Shown: positions 22,350 to 31,749 of the stretch, piece after piece
Layout: every line of letters starts with the position of its first letter
Position numbering within the stretch: position 1 is the first letter of the stretch
From: Oleisolibacter albus
GTDB taxonomy: Bacteria > Pseudomonadota > Alphaproteobacteria > Azospirillales > Azospirillaceae
NCBI RefSeq assembly: GCF_003336875.1
Contig: NZ_QGNJ01000016.1
Coordinates: forward strand, 1 to 64,000
DNA length: 64,000 bases
Direction of reading: 5' to 3'
Translations under genes and position numbers: made by a program
The notes under the pieces: model-generated
The model's input: the letters and a program-made list of their open reading frames with translations, nothing else
Databases searched by the model: none
Told to the model about the DNA's origin: nothing

Positions 22350-23732
22350 CTAGCCGCGCTCACCGGCGGCGGTGCGGGTCGGCGTCACACCCTCGGGCTG
22401 GCCGACCACGATGGTGGTCAGCTGCGCCGGGTCGAGCAGGCGTTTGGCCACCCGCTGCACATCGGCCAGGGTCACGGCGTTGATGAGGTCGTTGCGGCGG
22501 TTGAGATAGTCGATCCCCAGCTTCTCCTGCTGCACGTCGAGCAGGATACCGGCGATGGCACCGTTCGAGGTGAATTGCAGCGGGAAGGAGCCGGTCAGAT
22601 AGGTCTTGGCATCGTTCAGTTCGGCCTCGGTGATGCCCCTCTGCCCCACCTCGCCCCAGATCTGCTTGATCAGGTCGATGGCCTGGCCGGCCTTGGCGTT
22701 GACGGTGGAACCGCCCACGGTGACCAGGGCGGTGTGGTCGAGGGATTGCAGGCCGGAGCTGACGCCATAGGTCAGACCCCGCTTCTCCCGCACCTCCTCC
22801 ATCAGACGCGAGGAGAAGCTGCCGCCGCCCAGCACATAGTTCAGCACGGTGGCAGCGTACCAGTCCGGGTCCTGCCGTTTGATGCCGGCCTGGCCCATGA
22901 CCATGATGGTCTGCGGGATCGGGCGCGGCACCAGCACCGTCTCCCCGGCCGCCTTGGGCTGCACATCGGCCACGGCGAAGGGGGCCGCCTTGGCCGGCAG
23001 GCCGCCGAACACCCGGTCCAGCACCTTGGCCAGATCCTGCGGGCTGATGTCGCCGGCCACGGCCACCTTCAGCGTGTCGCGGGCCAGCCGGGCCTTGACG
23101 AAGCCGGCCAGATCATCGCGGGTGATGGCGGGCACCGTCTCCAGCGTGCCGCGCGCCGGACGGCCATAGGGATGGTCGGGGAACAGGGTCGACGAGAAGG
23201 TCAGCTGCGCCCAGTAGTTGGGATCGGCCTGGCTGCGCTTCAGGCCGGCGGTCATCTGGCCGCGGATGCGCTCCACCGCGTCGGCATCGAACCGGGGCTG
23301 GGTCAGGGCCAGCCGCAGCAGATCGAAGGCCGTCTCCCGCGTTTCCACCAGCGTGGTCAGCCCGCCGCCGAAGCTGTCGCGGCCGGCGCCGAAGCTCAGG
23401 CCGATGGAATTGTCCTCCAGCTTCTTTTGGAAGGCCTGGCTGTCCAGGCTGCCGGCGCCTTCATCCAGCGTGGCGGCCACCATGGTGGCCAGCCCCAGCT
23501 TGTTCTGCGGGTCCAGCGCCGAGCCGCCGTCGAAGGCGAACTGCAGGGAGATGACGGGATTCTTCTGGTCACGCACCAGCCAGGCTTCGATGCCGCCGGG
23601 GCTGACCACCCGCTCGATCTCCACCGCACCGGCCGGAAGGGCCAGCAGCGCCAGGGCGGCAATGGCGAGGGTGGCGGCCAGCGCCTGCCGGGCGGCGGTA
23701 CGGGCCATGCTACGGAAAAGGGCGGTCATCAA
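22350..23732 (-). CDS. M16 peptidase-like protein, non-catalytic subunit
   Basis: A 460-residue periplasmic or secreted protein with an N-terminal signal segment (QALAATLAIAALALLALPAGA). It has the M16 (pitrilysin/processing peptidase) fold. Where active subunits have HxxEH, this one reads ATLDEGAGS, so the zinc site is missing. The C-terminal Arg/Tyr-type segment EVREKRGLTYGVSSGL, typical of the partner subunit, is present. Its start overlaps the upstream catalytic gene by four bases (ATGA), so the two are translationally coupled. It likely pairs with that gene product as in other two-subunit M16 proteases. Confidence 0.9.
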   Translation of the reverse strand: MMTALFRSMARTAARQALAATLAIAALALLALPAGAVEIERVVSPGGIEAWLVRDQKNPVISLQFAFDGGSALDPQNKLGLATMVAATLDEGAGSLDSQAFQKKLEDNSIGLSFGAGRDSFGGGLTTLVETRETAFDLLRLALTQPRFDADAVERIRGQMTAGLKRSQADPNYWAQLTFSSTLFPDHPYGRPARGTLETVPAITRDDLAGFVKARLARDTLKVAVAGDISPQDLAKVLDRVFGGLPAKAAPFAVADVQPKAAGETVLVPRPIPQTIMVMGQAGIKRQDPDWYAATVLNYVLGGGSFSSRLMEEVREKRGLTYGVSSGLQSLDHTALVTVGGSTVNAKAGQAIDLIKQIWGEVGQRGITEAELNDAKTYLTGSFPLQFTSNGAIAGILLDVQQEKLGIDYLNRRNDLINAVTLADVQRVAKRLLDPAQLTTIVVGQPEGVTPTRTAAGERG

Positions 23733-25162
23733 TGCTCCTCCCCCCGGGTCGTGGGCACCAGCGGCGCCGCGGCGGCGGCCGGACCGGTGACCGGGGCATC
23801 GGGATCGGGCAGCAGGATGCCCGTGACGTTGGTGTTCGGGGTCAGCACGGCGCGGGCGGCGGCATTGACCTGCTCGACAGTGACGGCGGCGATGCGGTCG
23901 GGCCAGGCCTCCACATCCTCCACCGTCCCGCCGGTGGCCAGCGCCTGGCCGAAGGCATAGGCCGGCCCCTGCAGGCTGTCGCGGGCGAAGATGGCCTCGC
24001 GCGTCAGCCGGGTCTTGGCCGTCTCCACCTCCGCCTGGGTGACGCCGTCCTTCAGCAGACGGGCCACCTCGGCCTCGATGCCCTGTTCCAGCCGGTCCAG
24101 ATCCACGCCCGGCGCCGGGCTGGCGCCGATGGCCAGGGTCCCGAGATTGAATGCCTGGGCGTCGTAGGACAGGGAGACGCCGGCGGCCAGCTTCTGCTCC
24201 ACCACCAGCGTGCGGTAGAGCCGGCTGGTGGCGCCGCCGCCCATGATGGTCTGCAGCACCTCCAGCGCGTAGGCATGCTCCTTGGCCCCGTCATGGTAGG
24301 AGGGTGCCTTCCACACGCGCTGCCAGCTGGGCTGGCGCACCTGGGCATCGACCAGGGTGATGCGGCGCTGGCCCTCGGTCGGCGGCTCCTGCACCCGTAT
24401 GCGCTCGGGCACATCACGGCGGGGGACCTTGCCGAAGGTCTTCTCGGCCAGCGGCTTCAGTTCGGCGGCGGTGATGTCGCCCGCCACCACCAGCACGGCA
24501 TTGTTGGGGGCATACCAGCGCCGATAGAAGGCCAGCGCGTCCTTGTCGTCCAGCGACGCCACCTCGTTCATCCAGCCGATGATGGGGGTGCCGTAGGGGT
24601 GATGCACGAACAGGGTGGCGTTGAGCTGTTCGGCCAGCCGGGCGCCGGGATTGTTTTCCGTGCGCTGGCGCCGTTCCTCCAGCACCACGGCCAGCTCGGG
24701 CTTGGTGATCTCCGGCGTCAGGCGGAGATCGGCCATGCGGTCCGCCTCCATGCCCATGACCAGTTCCAGCCGGTCGCGGGCGATATTCTCGAAATAGGCC
24801 GTGTAATCGTGGCTGGTGAAGGCGTTGTCGCGGCCGCCATTGCGGGCGATGGTCTTGGAGAATTCGCCCGGCGCGATCTCATCCGTGCCCTTGAACATCA
24901 GATGTTCAAGGAAGTGGGCGATGCCGGACTTGCCCCAGGGCTCGTCGGCGGAGCCCACCTTGTACCAGACCATCTGGCTGATGACGGGGGCGCGGCGGTT
25001 GGTCACCACCACCACCTGCATGCCGTTGGACAGGGTGAAGGTTTCCGGATCGAAGACGCGGGCGAAGGCTGGCGGCGCCAGCGCCACCAGCGCCGTCAGG
25101 GCCGCCCCGGCGGCCAGGCCGGCGGCATGGCGGCGGAGACGGGCAAGGGGCAGTGCAGTCAC
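23729..25162 (-). CDS. M16 zinc metallopeptidase, catalytic subunit
   Basis: A 477-residue exported peptidase (signal peptide up to about residue 34, ending PPAFA). The active-site motif is HFLEH in SGIAHFLEHLMFKGTDE, near residue 85. The distal glutamate is expected in the ENIARDRLELVMGMEADRM region. It is a pitrilysin-family enzyme with two homologous M16 halves and probably acts in the periplasm with the inactive neighbour at 22350. Substrate is unknown. The DUF3035, lspA and ribF genes lie upstream on the same strand but are separated by a terminator. Confidence 0.92.
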   Translation of the reverse strand: MTALPLARLRRHAAGLAAGAALTALVALAPPAFARVFDPETFTLSNGMQVVVVTNRRAPVISQMVWYKVGSADEPWGKSGIAHFLEHLMFKGTDEIAPGEFSKTIARNGGRDNAFTSHDYTAYFENIARDRLELVMGMEADRMADLRLTPEITKPELAVVLEERRQRTENNPGARLAEQLNATLFVHHPYGTPIIGWMNEVASLDDKDALAFYRRWYAPNNAVLVVAGDITAAELKPLAEKTFGKVPRRDVPERIRVQEPPTEGQRRITLVDAQVRQPSWQRVWKAPSYHDGAKEHAYALEVLQTIMGGGATSRLYRTLVVEQKLAAGVSLSYDAQAFNLGTLAIGASPAPGVDLDRLEQGIEAEVARLLKDGVTQAEVETAKTRLTREAIFARDSLQGPAYAFGQALATGGTVEDVEAWPDRIAAVTVEQVNAAARAVLTPNTNVTGILLPDPDAPVTGPAAAAAPLVPTTRGEEH

Positions 25163-25363
25163 GGGTCACACCTCGGGCACGGGCAGGAGGGAACAGGGAA
25201 ACAGGCCGGCGTGCCCGATGATACCGGTCGCCGTCGGGTCAGACCCCCGGGCCGCCGCGCGGCACGCGGTCCGCGGCGGCACTGTGGCCCGCCCGGACCC
25301 GTCCGCCAAATGAAACCGGGTTCATCTTCACCGTCCACCACGCTCCGGCCAGAAGCCGGCAAA

Positions 25364-25391
25364 CAAAAAGGGCGCCGTCGCCAGCGCCCTT
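25364..25391 (-). terminator. Intrinsic terminator after the DUF3035 gene
   Basis: On the minus strand AAGGGCGC and GCGCCCTT form an 8-bp stem with an 8-base loop, followed by TTTTTGTTTG. It lies about 45 bases after the DUF3035 stop and separates that unit from the M16 genes. Confidence 0.88.
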
Positions 25392-25435
25392 CTCTGCCTT
25401 CTGTCGGCCCGGTCCGCACCGGGTCCCGCCGGGGC

Positions 25436-26014
25436 TCAGTTGCCCAGGGGGATGCGCACACCGCGCGACTCGCCGGGCGCACCGCCCGACCCCGGCTCGG
25501 GGATGGCGACCTTGCTGCGCGGCGCGCTCGGGGTGACGGTGTCATCCCGGCTGCCCGGCTGGGTCACGATGTCGGGCTGCTGCTCGCCCTTCCAGAACAT
25601 CAGCTTGTCGAGGAAATTCCGATCCCCGACCACGACACCCGGATTCTCGCGGTCGACGATGGCGCGGATGTCGGGATTGGCCTGATCGGCCCCGACCAGG
25701 GCCAGCAGCGCGCCTTCGCCGTTGCTCTGCTGACGGCTGACGCGCGGATCGATCAGCCCGCCCGTGCCGCCGCCGGCGGCACCGAACACGCTGCCGGCGT
25801 TGCGCGCCTCGCGGTCCAGCTCCTGCGGACGCGGGCTGCCCGGCTGCGGCGGACGCAGGCTGTAGTCCGGCGGGACCTCCAGCGGCGCACGGGCCACCAC
25901 CTGGAACTCGTCGGGCGACGAGCGGTCGAACAAGCTGCACGCGGACAGCGAACCGGCCACGGCCAGCAGCATCATGGCCGGCAGAACGGCCCGCGAAACC
26001 TTAACCTCACCCAT
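25436..26014 (-). CDS. DUF3035 lipoprotein
   Basis: A 192-residue lipoprotein of the DUF3035 family, found mainly in alphaproteobacteria next to lspA. The signal sequence ends in a lipobox, LSAC (Cys near 26), so it is matured by the product of the neighbouring lspA. Then comes the conserved PDEFQVVARAPLEVPPDYSLRPP motif, which is diagnostic. The rest is low-complexity Gly/Pro/Gln and ends near DKLMFWKGEQQPDIV. Function is unknown; an envelope role is inferred. Confidence 0.88.
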   Translation of the reverse strand: MGEVKVSRAVLPAMMLLAVAGSLSACSLFDRSSPDEFQVVARAPLEVPPDYSLRPPQPGSPRPQELDREARNAGSVFGAAGGGTGGLIDPRVSRQQSNGEGALLALVGADQANPDIRAIVDRENPGVVVGDRNFLDKLMFWKGEQQPDIVTQPGSRDDTVTPSAPRSKVAIPEPGSGGAPGESRGVRIPLGN

Positions 26015-26049
26015 GGTCCGATCCGTACCTTCTGAACAAGTTCCCGACC

Positions 26050-26601
26050 TTACCCCCGCGCGGGCCGCGCGAACAGGCCTTCGGCTACCAGGAGAACCAC
26101 ACCGACGACGATGCAGCTGTCCGCCACATTGAAGGCCGGCCAGTGCCAGCCCGCAATATGGAAGTCAAGGAAATCGGCAACGGCCCCGAACCGGACACGG
26201 TCGATGACATTGCCGAGGGCGCCGCCGATCACCAGCCCGATGCTCACGGCCTGGAAGAGCTGCTGCGTCCGCTGCAGCCATACCACCAGAACGGCGCTGA
26301 TGACCAGCGCCATGGCGATCAGCACATAGGGCATGAAGTCCGCCTCGTGGGCGAACAGACCGAAGCTGACGCCGCGGTTCCAGGCCATGACCAGATTGAA
26401 GAAGCCGGTGATCTGGGTCGGCGCCGTCGGCGCCAGGCAGCCCGGCCCGGTGGTGCCGGCCAGGCAGGGCAGCGCCACATGCAGAATCCACCATTTGCTG
26501 AGCTGGTCCAGCACGAAGGCCAGGGCGGCTACGCCGAATCCCACCGCCAGCATGCGCCGGCGCACCTGCGGTGCCGCCACCGCGTCCCTGGTCATCATCA
26601 T
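26050..26601 (-). CDS. lspA: Lipoprotein signal peptidase (signal peptidase II)
   Basis: A 183-residue inner-membrane aspartyl protease with four hydrophobic segments that removes signal peptides from prolipoproteins. The catalytic aspartates are in GGALGNVIDRVRFGAVADF and FNVADSCIVVG. The N-terminal LDQLSKWWI helix and AWNRGVSFGLF loop are also conserved. It begins with three consecutive ATGs directly after the ribF stop codon, with no spacer. Confidence 0.94.
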   Translation of the reverse strand: MMMTRDAVAAPQVRRRMLAVGFGVAALAFVLDQLSKWWILHVALPCLAGTTGPGCLAPTAPTQITGFFNLVMAWNRGVSFGLFAHEADFMPYVLIAMALVISAVLVVWLQRTQQLFQAVSIGLVIGGALGNVIDRVRFGAVADFLDFHIAGWHWPAFNVADSCIVVGVVLLVAEGLFARPARG

Positions 26602-27603
26602 CTATCCCTGTCTGCCCCTGTCTGCCGCCAAGACGCGGCGGGCCGTCTCTGCATCCCGCGCAATCTGGGCTTTTAGATGGTCGAGCCCGTCGAACTTCAT
26701 CTCGGGCCGGAGGAAATGCCGCAGCTGCACCCGCAGGTGCCGGCCATAGAGATCACCGTCGAAATCGAACAGATTGACCTCCAGCCGCTCCACCAGCCCG
26801 CCGACGGTGGGACGGCGGCCCAGATTGGCCACCCCGTCGATCCACACGGTCCGTTCGCCCTGGTCGATGCCGGCCCGGACGGCATAGACGCCGAAGCGGG
26901 GACGCAGATAATCGTCCAGCTCGATATTGGCCGTGGGAAAGCCGATGGTGCGTCCGCGCTTGTCGCCATGCTCGACCCGGCCCTCGATCTCGAAGGCATG
27001 GCCCAGGATGGCCGCCGCCTTGTCCGGTTCGCCGGCCTGGAGCAGCTCCCGCACCCGGGTGGAGGAATAGACGGTGCCGTCGGGTGCCGCGGCCGGCCGC
27101 ACCTCGCTGACGCCGAAGCCCAGGCCGGTCCCCATGCGGCGCAGAAAGTCGATGGTGCCCTGGCGCCGGTGGCCGAAGACGAAGTCATAGCCGGCCACCA
27201 CATGGCGCGCCTCCAGCCCCGCCACCAGCACGTCGCGGACGAACGCCTCGGCCGAGTGCTGCGAGAAGGCGCGGTCGAAATGCAGGGCGAACAGCGCATC
27301 CACCCCCAGCGCCTCGATCAGCCGGGCCTTGATGCGCAGCGGTGTCAGCCGGAACGGCGGATCGTCGGGCCGGAACAGGCTGCGGGGATGCGGCTCGAAG
27401 GTCAGCACCGCCGACGGCGCCCCCAGCCGCTGCGCCACGGCCTGGGCCTCGGCGATGACGGCGCGATGGCCCAGATGCACCCCGTCGAAATTGCCCAGGG
27501 CCACGACGCTGCCGCGGATCGCCGCCCCCGGATCGGCGGAGCCCTGGTCGGGGGCGGCGCGATCGGCAGGCTCTTGACCAACGATATGACGATACAGCTT
27601 CAT
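26602..27603 (-). CDS. ribF: Bifunctional riboflavin kinase / FAD synthetase
   Basis: A 333-residue enzyme that makes FMN and then FAD from riboflavin. The N-terminal adenylyltransferase half has ALGNFDGVHLGHR and YSSTRVRELL. The C-terminal kinase half has GRTIGFPTANI and the GRRPTVGG...EVNLFDFDGDLYG block. The start at 27603 gives the usual length. The upstream 45-residue extension is Cys/Pro-rich and unconserved. It abuts lspA exactly, whereas in most proteobacteria ileS lies between these genes. Confidence 0.94.
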   Translation of the reverse strand: MKLYRHIVGQEPADRAAPDQGSADPGAAIRGSVVALGNFDGVHLGHRAVIAEAQAVAQRLGAPSAVLTFEPHPRSLFRPDDPPFRLTPLRIKARLIEALGVDALFALHFDRAFSQHSAEAFVRDVLVAGLEARHVVAGYDFVFGHRRQGTIDFLRRMGTGLGFGVSEVRPAAAPDGTVYSSTRVRELLQAGEPDKAAAILGHAFEIEGRVEHGDKRGRTIGFPTANIELDDYLRPRFGVYAVRAGIDQGERTVWIDGVANLGRRPTVGGLVERLEVNLFDFDGDLYGRHLRVQLRHFLRPEMKFDGLDHLKAQIARDAETARRVLAADRGRQG

Positions 27604-27765
27604 CAGGCCGGAGTCCGGTTCACTCGGGGAGACGCCGCCGAGGGGCAGCCCCTGCCGGAGCATGCCCGCAGCCGGCGGTGCCGCGCAGGGGTACGGGCAC
27701 GGATATAGTCGCAAGCCCCCTGCCCGGTCCAGCCCCACCGGCAGATCGCCCGGAAGGAACGCGGA

Positions 27766-28242
27766 TCAGGCCGCGTCGCCGGTCGGACGCGGCGGAACCA
27801 TCACCATGGCCTCCCCCTCGATCACCGTGGTCTCGCCCACGGTGCAGATGGTGGACAGGATGGCGCGGCGCTTCTCGGCCACGATCTCCTTCACCGTCAC
27901 GGTGGTGGTCACCGTTTCGCCGATGCGCACCGGCGAGCGGAAGCGCAGGGTCTGGGACAGATAGATGGTGCCCGGCCCCGGCAGACGGGTGCCCAGCACC
28001 GTGGTGATGAAGCAGGCCGACAGCATGCCATGGGCGATGCGGCCCTGGAACGGCGTGGCCCGGGCATATTCCTCGTTGAGATGCATCGGGTTGGTGTCGC
28101 CGGAGATGCCGGCGAACATGACGATGTCGGTTTCCGTGATGGTCCGGGCATAGACGCCGCGCATGCCCACATACAGGTCTTCCAGATAGAAGCCGGTGAG
28201 ATCGGCGGGGTCGAGGCCGGTGCGGCGGGTGATGGCGTCCAT
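27766..28242 (-). CDS. MaoC-type (R)-hydratase / dehydratase
   Basis: A 158-residue hot-dog-fold protein. The hydratase signature is intact: FAGISGDTNPMHLNEEYA with catalytic Asp and His, then FQGRIAHGMLSACFITTVLG. Such enzymes hydrate enoyl-CoA to (R)-3-hydroxyacyl-CoA (as PhaJ does) or act on related CoA esters. The start at 28242 follows GGAGA. It is divergent from the hydrolase at 28481 and 163 bases upstream of ribF. Confidence 0.88.
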   Translation of the reverse strand: MDAITRRTGLDPADLTGFYLEDLYVGMRGVYARTITETDIVMFAGISGDTNPMHLNEEYARATPFQGRIAHGMLSACFITTVLGTRLPGPGTIYLSQTLRFRSPVRIGETVTTTVTVKEIVAEKRRAILSTICTVGETTVIEGEAMVMVPPRPTGDAA

Positions 28243-28480
28243 GGGCGTCTCCTCTGCGGCGGGCCGACTCTGGTCAGGCCGACGCCCCCTGGGCGGCCCG
28301 GCGGGGTGGGGGCATGCTGCGCTGCACATACTACCTCCGCGCCAGGGTGACGGTCAAACCGGCACCGCCGCGGGCCGTGCCCGGCCGCGATGCGGTCCCA
28401 TCTTTGTTCCTGCTTGCCCGTCGCGCTGGCCCGCCGCTAGGCTGCCCCTCCCGTCCACCAGCACAGCGGAGCGCCCGACC

Positions 28481-29491
28481 GTGCGGGATGCCGCCTGTCT
28501 TGCCACACACGCTCCGTTCTGGCGTTTCGAGCGCCTGTCCCGCCCCGGCGGGGCCTGGCTGCGGCTGGGCCATGGGCCGGCACCGGCCGGTCCGGCCCGC
28601 GGCAGCGTGCTGCTGCTGCCCGGCCGCTGCGAGGCCATCGAGAAATACGAGGAGCTGGCGCAGGCGCTGGCGGCGCGGGGATACCGCACCGTGGCCCTGG
28701 ACTGGCGCGGCCAGGGCGGCAGCGCCCGCATGGCGGCCAACCGGCTCTGCGGCCATGTGGACCGGTTCGAGACCTTCCTGGACGATCTGGAGGCGGCGCT
28801 GCCGGCCCTGCTGGCCGACATGCCGCAGCCGGTCATCGCGCTGGGCCATTCCATGGGCGGGCACCTGCTGCTGCGATTCGCGGCAGACCGGACCGCCGAG
28901 CGGGCCGCGCAGGGCGGCCCCGGGCGCGTGCCCCCCTTCGCCGGCCTGATCGCCTGTGCCCCCATGCTGGGCGTGCGCCTGCCCATGCCGGAAGGGCTGG
29001 CCCTGCGCATCGCCACGGCCATGGTCGGCCGCGGCCTGGGCGAGCGCTATGCCTGGGGCCAGCGCGACTGGGGTCCCCATGACACGGTCTTCGCCGGCAA
29101 CCGCCTGACCGGCGACCCCGTGCGCTTCCAGACCCAGGTGCGGCTGTTCACGGAGCATCCGGATCTGGCCCTGGGCGGCGCCAGCTGGGGCTGGCTGGCG
29201 GCGGCGCTGGCCTCGATCCGGCACCTGCTGGCCCCATCGCTGCTGGAGACAATGGATCTGCCGGTGCTGCTGCTGTCGGGTGTCAATGACGGCATCGTCC
29301 GGCTGGACCGGCACGCGGCGGCGGCCCGGCGGCTGCCGCACTGCACCCACCGGCGCTATGCCGGCGCCCGGCACGAGCTGCTGATGGAAACCGATGCCAT
29401 CCGCGACCGGGTGCTGGCCGATATCATGGAATTCCTGGACCGGCTCGCCCCCGTCCAGGCCGAACACAAGAACGGGACGGAACAGACATGA
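28481..29491 (+). CDS. Alpha/beta hydrolase, lysophospholipase/monoglyceride-lipase-like
   Basis: A soluble hydrolase of about 336 residues of the serine aminopeptidase S33/Hydrolase_4 type. The nucleophile elbow is GHSMGG (about residue 127). The oxyanion region is LLLPGRCEAIEKYEELAQAL, and YRTVALDWRGQGGS follows. The acid is in LLSGVNDGIV and the histidine in GARHELLMETD. GTG 28481 is the likely start, with GCGGAG about 9 bases upstream. No ATG fits between it and the conserved region. The last four bases overlap the start of the prolyl oligopeptidase gene. Confidence 0.87.
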   Translation: MRDAACLATHAPFWRFERLSRPGGAWLRLGHGPAPAGPARGSVLLLPGRCEAIEKYEELAQALAARGYRTVALDWRGQGGSARMAANRLCGHVDRFETFLDDLEAALPALLADMPQPVIALGHSMGGHLLLRFAADRTAERAAQGGPGRVPPFAGLIACAPMLGVRLPMPEGLALRIATAMVGRGLGERYAWGQRDWGPHDTVFAGNRLTGDPVRFQTQVRLFTEHPDLALGGASWGWLAAALASIRHLLAPSLLETMDLPVLLLSGVNDGIVRLDRHAAAARRLPHCTHRRYAGARHELLMETDAIRDRVLADIMEFLDRLAPVQAEHKNGTEQT

Positions 29492-31659
29492 ACAGGACGA
29501 CGGGATCGGCCGTGGCTGGGGCCGCGCTTTCCTTGATGGTGGGGCTGGCCAGCGCCGCGGCGCTGGCCGGATCGGCGGCGGAGTTCCGCCAGAGCGCCTT
29601 TCCGCCGCCGCCGGTGGCCAAGCAGGTACCGACCACGCTGGAGAAGCATGGCGATGTGCGCGTCGATCCCTATGACTGGATGCGCGACCGCGACTATCCC
29701 ACCGTGGACGATCCGGCCATCCTGGAGCATCTGAAGGCGGAGAACGCCTATGTCGAGCGGGTGCTGGGCGACGCCGAGTCGCCGCTGCGCCGCACCCTGT
29801 TCGAGGAGATGAAGGGCCGCATCAAGGAGGATGACAGCGGCGTGCCCTACCGGGAAGGCGCCTACGAGTACCAGGTGCGCTACGAGGCCGGCAAACAGTA
29901 CCCGGTCTATGTGCGCCGCCCGGCCGGCAAGGGCGATTTCGCCACCATCCTGGACGTCAACGCCCTGGCCGAGGGCAAGGGCTACATGCATGTCAGCAGC
30001 GCCAGCCCCAGCCCGGACGGACGCTATCTGGCCTTCACCGAGGATGATGACGGCTCCGAGCAGCTGAAGGTCCGGGTCAAGGACCTGACCACCGGCAAGA
30101 CCATCGGCGGCGGAATCAGCGGCGCCAGCTACGGCGTGGCCTGGGCCTCCGACAGCAAGACCCTATTCTACACGCTGCAGGATGAGTTCCAGCGGGCCAA
30201 GAAGGTGATGCGCCACACCGTGGGCGCCGATCCCAAGAGCGACGTCCTGATCTATGAGGAAAAGGACGGCCCCTGGACCGTCAGCGTGGGCCGGAGCCTG
30301 TCCGGCCGCTTCATTGTCATCGGCGCGCAGAACAATGCCAGCAACGAGATCCGGCTGCTGTCCGCCGACCAGCCCACCGCCGCGCCCACGGTGCTGGTGC
30401 CGCGCCAGACCTTCCGTGAAACGCAGGTGGCGGACCAGGGCGACACGCTGTGGATCCTGACCAACGACACCCACCGCAATTTCCGCCTGGTCAAGGCCCC
30501 GGCCAAGGACCCGTCGCCGGCCAACTGGACCGAGGTCATCGCCGGATCGGACGATGTCTATCTGACGGGGATCGAGGCGTTCCGCGACTGGCTGATCCTG
30601 TTCGACCGCAAGGACGGCCAGCAGCGCGTGCGGGTGCGTGACGCCCAGGGCCAGGAGCATCTGATCGCCTTCCCCGACAGCAGCTTCGATGTCGGCCCCG
30701 GCGACAATGCCGACTACGAGGCGCAGACCCTGCGGCTGAGCTATGAATCGCTGGTCACGCCGCGGACCGTCTATGATTACGACCTCAAGGCCCGCACCCT
30801 GACCACGCGCAAGGTGCAGGCGATCCCCAGCGGCTATGACGCCAGCCAGTATGTCACCGAGCGGCTGATGGCGCCGTCGCGCGACGGCAAGACCAGGATC
30901 CCCGTCTCCATCGTCTACAGGAAGGGCTTCGAGAAGGACGGCAAGCGGCCGGTGCTGCTGTATGGCTACGGTTCCTACGGCATCCCCACCTTCCCCCGCT
31001 TCAGCACCAACCGCATCAGCCTGCTGGACCGCGGCTTCGCCTTCGCCATCGCCCAGATCCGCGGCGGGGACGAGATGGGCCGCGGCTGGTACGAGGACGG
31101 CAAGCTGGAGCACAAGACCAACACCTTCTTCGACTTCATCGACGCCGCCCAGTTCCTGGTGGCCGAGGGCTATGCCGGCAAGGGCACCGTGTCGATCCAG
31201 GGCGGCAGCGCCGGCGGCATGCTGGTGGGCGCCACGCTGAACCTGGCGCCGGACGGTCTGTTCCGCGCTGCCATCGCCCAGGTGCCCTTCGTCGATGTGG
31301 TCAGCACCATGTTGGACGAGACGCTGCCGCTGACCGCCGGCGAGTATGACGAGTGGGGCAACCCCAACGAGAAGGCCGCCTATCTGCGCATGAAGGGCTA
31401 CAGCCCCTATGACAATGTCAGCGCCAAGCCCTATCCCCACATCATGATCACCGCCGGCCTGTCCGACCCGCGCGTGACCTATTGGGAGCCGGCCAAGTGG
31501 GCGGCCAAGCTGCGGGCCATGAAGACCGGCGACAGCGTGCTGCTGTCCTACACCAACATGGGCGCCGGCCACGGCGGCGCCGCCGGCCGCTATGACGCGC
31601 TGAAGGAGACGGCCATGGTCTACGCCTTCCTGCTGAAGGCCTATGGCATCGAGAAGTAA
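29488..31659 (+). CDS. Prolyl oligopeptidase family (S9) serine peptidase
   Basis: A 723-residue enzyme with a signal-like N-terminus (GAALSLMVGLASAAALAGSAA), hence probably exported. It has an N-terminal seven-bladed propeller and a C-terminal peptidase domain. The nucleophile is in GGSAGGML (near residue 574). The acid and base are in AGLSDPRV and MGAGHGG. YGYGSYG and QIRGGDEMGRGWYEDGKL are typical of S9A, the group that cleaves peptides after proline. It is coupled to the upstream hydrolase by an ATGA overlap and ends in a strong terminator. Confidence 0.93.
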   Translation: MNRTTGSAVAGAALSLMVGLASAAALAGSAAEFRQSAFPPPPVAKQVPTTLEKHGDVRVDPYDWMRDRDYPTVDDPAILEHLKAENAYVERVLGDAESPLRRTLFEEMKGRIKEDDSGVPYREGAYEYQVRYEAGKQYPVYVRRPAGKGDFATILDVNALAEGKGYMHVSSASPSPDGRYLAFTEDDDGSEQLKVRVKDLTTGKTIGGGISGASYGVAWASDSKTLFYTLQDEFQRAKKVMRHTVGADPKSDVLIYEEKDGPWTVSVGRSLSGRFIVIGAQNNASNEIRLLSADQPTAAPTVLVPRQTFRETQVADQGDTLWILTNDTHRNFRLVKAPAKDPSPANWTEVIAGSDDVYLTGIEAFRDWLILFDRKDGQQRVRVRDAQGQEHLIAFPDSSFDVGPGDNADYEAQTLRLSYESLVTPRTVYDYDLKARTLTTRKVQAIPSGYDASQYVTERLMAPSRDGKTRIPVSIVYRKGFEKDGKRPVLLYGYGSYGIPTFPRFSTNRISLLDRGFAFAIAQIRGGDEMGRGWYEDGKLEHKTNTFFDFIDAAQFLVAEGYAGKGTVSIQGGSAGGMLVGATLNLAPDGLFRAAIAQVPFVDVVSTMLDETLPLTAGEYDEWGNPNEKAAYLRMKGYSPYDNVSAKPYPHIMITAGLSDPRVTYWEPAKWAAKLRAMKTGDSVLLSYTNMGAGHGGAAGRYDALKETAMVYAFLLKAYGIEK

Positions 31660-31686
31660 GCGGAACCCGGACCGGGGTCGATGCGG

Positions 31687-31714
31687 GGGGCGGCCACAGA
31701 AGGCCGCCCCTTTT
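31687..31714 (+). terminator. Intrinsic terminator of the S9 peptidase gene
   Basis: GGGGCGGCC and GGCCGCCCC make a 9-bp stem with a 6-base loop, followed by TTTTCGTT, 27 bases past the stop. It lies between convergent genes; on the minus strand, past phoH, there is no T-run. Confidence 0.88.
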
Positions 31715-31749
31715 CGTTGGCCCCTCGCCTCATCCGGGTCCTGGCCCGC

